In this document: positions 14,116 through 16,239 of the stretch, piece by piece
Position numbering within the stretch: the first letter of the stretch is position 1
Layout of the letters: every line of letters starts with the position of its first letter
Assembly: GCA_001275005.1 (NCBI GenBank)
Contig: JWZX01002491.1
Coordinates: 1 to 16,239 of the forward strand
Reading direction: 5' to 3'
DNA from: Chrysochromulina tobinii
Lineage: Eukaryota > Haptophyta > Prymnesiales > Chrysochromulinaceae
Length of the DNA: 16,239 nt
Made by a program: the position numbers and the translations under genes
The notes under the pieces: generated by a model
The model's database searches: none
What the model was told of the DNA's origin: nothing
The model's input: only the letters and a program-made list of their open reading frames with translations

Positions 14116-15708
14116 TCAATTCCACAAGGTGACGTCGGTTACCTTCCGATTGTCGCCCGGGGTGTAGTAGTGCACGCCGTTGATGCCGGCATGCGACACG
14201 TCGACACGCACTTCGGGATGATCGGCGTCGACCTGCGCGATCAGAAAGTTGTGCGGTTTGGGCTGGCTATCATACGTCAGCCCGCCCACGTTCGTGAAGA
14301 GCTTGCTGGAGGTGGACTTGGCGTCGTGGTTGTGCCCGCAGAAGACGCCCTTCACCATCGGACGGTACGCTTCGGGCACCACATCCGTGCCCACGCTCAT
14401 CACTTCGGGGTGATGCCCGAGGACGTACACGATGCCGGCGTCACCGTGCGTGCGATGGACCCAATCGAGCGACTGCTCGAGGTAGGACTGCTGCGCGGGG
14501 TTGTCGCCGCCCAGGTTCGTGTTGAGGACGATGGCGTACGACCGGTTGGTCAGCGCGGGCAGTGCCTTCATGTAGAAGCCGACCAGCTTGAAGACGTCCG
14601 TCTGCGAGAACACCTCGGTTTCACTCACAGTGGACGTGTATTTCACACCGAGGTCGTCGGTGACGACGTTCGCGGCGAGGAGAGCGTTCGCCCATGCTTT
14701 CGTGGCCGCATCTTGCTTTTTGAAGATGGCGTCGTGCGGGCCGTCGTTGTTGCCGGCGGTCCAGACGATGTTGGCCGCACTGCCACCGAAGCGCTTGAGA
14801 GCATCGCTCATCATGCGGGTCAGCGTGAGGTTCACCGCCTTCGCATTGTCCGCAGCGCTCGGCGAACCATCGAACGAGTGCGCCTGCGTGTCGCCCACGA
14901 AAAAGTAGACCGTCGCATTCGCGGCGGCCTTGGAGTAGTAGTGCGAGGCGTGGATGTCTACTGGCGGATCGGCCGAAATAAGCTCGCACGTCGACGGCAC
15001 CGAGTGCTCGTTCTGGCACGAGAACATGTTCTCGAGCGTTGCGTCTTGGAAGCGACTGACGGTATGACTGCTGGTCAACGGTTGGCGGTACTTCGACGTC
15101 GTTGCGCCTTCGCTCGGGTTCAGCGGAGGAGCCGAGGGTGATAGGTACCATGGCTCCACGTGAGAGTCCGACGAGATCAGGATGGTGACGGCATCCGCAC
15201 CGAGCGGCGGTGAGGGTGCCATCACAGGCAGCTGTTCTCGTGGTGTGGCGCACTGGGTGCACGTGCCGAGACAAAGGCCCTTCAACCACGCAGCTGCCGG
15301 AGTCGTGCACGCATGCACGTGCAAGGCAAAGAGCTCATCGAAGCCCATGGCGGGCTTTGTTGCTTCCGACTGGCCAGTGGAGCGGTGGCGGTGAACAGCA
15401 CACTCGAGGAAGCTGACAGCGTCGAGGGTAGGATCAACGCACTGCTTTTCGCCGAACGGATACCGTTCGAATGGAGAAGAGCGACGCCGCAAATAGGCCG
15501 CCGAAGCCAGAGGCCATGGCTCGGCAGAGGAGAGGATGCCAACGGCCATCTCAAGTCCAGAGACGATGCCATCTCCATCATGATCCATGGTCTTCAGGGC
15601 GCTGCGAAGCTCGTCAACAATGTAGGGCGCGACAGCACCAGCAGCGCCTACTGCGAGGTGAGCGACGACGAAGTGACCAAGGAGTCGTCGACGAGCAGAT
15701 TTCGCCAT
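14116..15708 (-). CDS. Secreted/lumenal metallophosphoesterase with EF-hand (ASM/endopolyphosphatase type)
   Basis: Start taken at the first ATG (530 residues); the frame opens earlier only at a TTG bordering the CAAGT array. The N-terminus (MAKSARRRLLGHFVVAHLAV...) is basic then hydrophobic, a likely signal peptide or anchor. An EF-hand loop lies at 42-53 (DHDGDGIVSGLE, acidic residues at 1, 3, 5 and 12), so calcium binding is likely. The five calcineurin-like phosphoesterase motifs follow in order: DSH at 181-183, GD at 272-273, GNND at 319-322, GHH at 431-433 and GHNH at 458-461. These bind two metal ions and cut phosphoesters. GNND in place of the commoner GNHD/E is what I recall from yeast endopolyphosphatase PPN1, which belongs with the acid sphingomyelinase-like enzymes. 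Cys-rich stretches (134-153, 231-241) and several N-x-S/T sites fit an extracytoplasmic enzyme. Substrate (polyphosphate, sphingomyelin, nucleotides or other organic phosphate) cannot be told from sequence. Confidence 0.85.
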   Translation of the reverse strand: MAKSARRRLLGHFVVAHLAVGAAGAVAPYIVDELRSALKTMDHDGDGIVSGLEMAVGILSSAEPWPLASAAYLRRRSSPFERYPFGEKQCVDPTLDAVSFLECAVHRHRSTGQSEATKPAMGFDELFALHVHACTTPAAAWLKGLCLGTCTQCATPREQLPVMAPSPPLGADAVTILISSDSHVEPWYLSPSAPPLNPSEGATTSKYRQPLTSSHTVSRFQDATLENMFSCQNEHSVPSTCELISADPPVDIHASHYYSKAAANATVYFFVGDTQAHSFDGSPSAADNAKAVNLTLTRMMSDALKRFGGSAANIVWTAGNNDGPHDAIFKKQDAATKAWANALLAANVVTDDLGVKYTSTVSETEVFSQTDVFKLVGFYMKALPALTNRSYAIVLNTNLGGDNPAQQSYLEQSLDWVHRTHGDAGIVYVLGHHPEVMSVGTDVVPEAYRPMVKGVFCGHNHDAKSTSSKLFTNVGGLTYDSQPKPHNFLIAQVDADHPEVRVDVSHAGINGVHYYTPGDNRKVTDVTLWN

Positions 15709-15810
15709 CCCAATCAGGTTCTTTCCGCCTTCGCGTCGAGCCCCCTCTGTGCAGGTTCGTGGGTGCCGACGGCGCTCGGCAACGCCGACTCGTCCGACTC
15801 GCGAGAAGCA

Positions 15811-15845
15811 CAAGTCAAGTCAAGTCAAGTCAAGTCAAGTCAAGT
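15811..15845. repeat. (CAAGT)7 perfect pentanucleotide array
   Basis: Seven perfect CAAGT units; ACTTG on the coding strand of the phosphoesterase gene. The near edge is 102 bases upstream of its ATG, almost the same spacing as the matching array before cbtB. Confidence 0.95.
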
Positions 15846-16022
15846 TGTTTGTTCCAGTGTGAAAATCAAGTCATATGATTCTGGAATTTTTCTGAAAAAT
15901 GAACGATCTGAGATTCGGGTACATATTGCAGCCAAGGTTTGAAAGCAGTAAGAAAGCAGAATTGAGATTAGACCTCTCGTCGCTCGTGAATGGGCCTTTA
16001 CTATCGCGGCGGCCACCTCTGA

Positions 16023-16056
16023 CCCCCCCACCCACCCCACCCACCCCACCCACCCC
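16023..16056 (-). repeat. G-quadruplex-forming tract (minus strand)
   Basis: Seven C-runs of 7, 3, 4, 3, 4, 3 and 4 bases, each separated by a single A, give seven G-runs with one-base loops on the minus strand. Runs of three or more Gs with one-base loops are the strongest known G-quadruplex pattern. It lies some 315 bases upstream of the phosphoesterase ATG on its coding strand. Confidence 0.8.
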
Positions 16057-16096
16057 TATGCGCTCTTGCGCGATTTTTTTTATTTTCTTCCAAGGG

Positions 16097-16127
16097 GACT
16101 CGAGTCGCGCGACTTGAGTCGCGACTC
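16097..16127. repeat. Nested GACTC/GAGTC palindromes
   Basis: GACTCGAGTC (16097-16106), AGTCGCGCGACT (16103-16114) and GAGTCGCGACTC (16116-16127) are perfect palindromes packed together, 36-66 bases upstream of the ATG at 16163. They could be binding sites for a dimeric factor. Inference. Confidence 0.5.
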
Positions 16128-16162
16128 GGTTCGGGACTCCTGTGCTCCGGCACTCGCGCTAC

Positions 16163-16239
16163 ATGAGCGCGTCGTCATCGGGGGACCCATTCGGGTTGCC
16201 AGCGGCTACCTGTGAGGCTCCCGCGCCCGTGAGCGCTCG
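16163..16239 (+). CDS. Possible start of an unknown gene (3' partial)
   Basis: An ATG opens a frame that runs to the window edge without a stop (25 codons, MSASSSGDPFGLPAATCEAP...). The Ser/Ala/Pro-rich start looks like many protein N-termini in this genome, and the palindrome cluster upstream would suit a promoter, but the stretch is too short to judge and the start context is weak (T at -3). Confidence 0.25.
   Translation, partial: MSASSSGDPFGLPAATCEAPAPVSA

Larger units (their letters stand above)
15709..16162. other. Spacer: phosphoesterase 5' region, possibly a two-way promoter
   Basis: Lies upstream of the minus-strand phosphoesterase gene and perhaps upstream of a plus-strand gene starting at 16163. 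It holds the (CAAGT)7 array, an AT-richer part at 15846-15970, the C-run/G-quadruplex tract and nested palindromes, described separately. No convincing coding frame. Confidence 0.55.

Noticed and set aside
13864-15141. 425-residue open frame on the plus strand
   Set aside because: It lies opposite the phosphoesterase gene, whose five metal motifs and EF-hand are clear. The plus-strand protein shows no recognisable domain.

Overview
This looks like nuclear DNA from a GC-rich, gene-dense unicellular eukaryote. A marine microalga of the haptophyte or pelagophyte kind would fit, but that placement is inference. The eukaryotic signs are the C-terminal part of a VPS13-type lipid-transfer protein, a giant coiled-coil protein ending in the motif shared by RHAMM/HMMR and kinesin-12 (KIF15), expanded His/Gln, Ala and Gly/Asp tracts, pentanucleotide microsatellites, and starts without bacterial ribosome-binding sites. 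All genes read as single open frames, so no intron had to be invoked.

Layout, left to right. (1) 3-2813, plus: VPS13-like C-terminal part; the 5' end lies outside the window. (2) 3012-6902, plus: a 1296-residue protein with an N-terminal multi-pass membrane region, a CCCH-like zinc-finger candidate and a long Pro/Gln/Ala-rich tail. (3) 6903-7593: spacer between converging genes, with an AT-rich island. (4) 7594-11979, minus: a 1461-residue coiled-coil protein built from many tandem repeats, with an HMMR/KIF15-type motif and a KEN tripeptide at its end. (5) 11980-12573: spacer with several short direct repeats. (6) 12574-13732, minus: a cbtB-cbtA pair, the two subunits of a bacterial-type probable cobalt transporter, in overlapping frames. 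(7) 14116-15708, minus: a secreted or lumenal metallophosphoesterase of the acid sphingomyelinase/endopolyphosphatase type with an N-terminal EF-hand. (8) 15709-16239: spacer with a (CAAGT)7 array, a strong G-quadruplex motif and nested palindromes, then perhaps the first 25 codons of another plus-strand gene.

The main discovery candidate is the cbtB-cbtA pair. CbtB (55 residues, one membrane helix, His-rich tail ending in FPCH) and CbtA (about 345 residues, about six membrane helices) keep the gene order I recall from bacteria, but sit between eukaryotic genes with no Shine-Dalgarno sequence. The CbtB frame overlaps the start of CbtA by 35-47 bases. No ATG lies between the two start codons, the CbtB start is in a weak context, and both candidate CbtA starts have A at -3. 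This suggests one bicistronic mRNA translated by leaky scanning, with a Met-Leu-stop upstream frame just ahead. The genes next to it have no obvious functional link to cobalt. Also notable is an ACTTG-repeat array ending 100-102 bases upstream of the start codon in both the cbtB-cbtA unit and the metallophosphoesterase gene.
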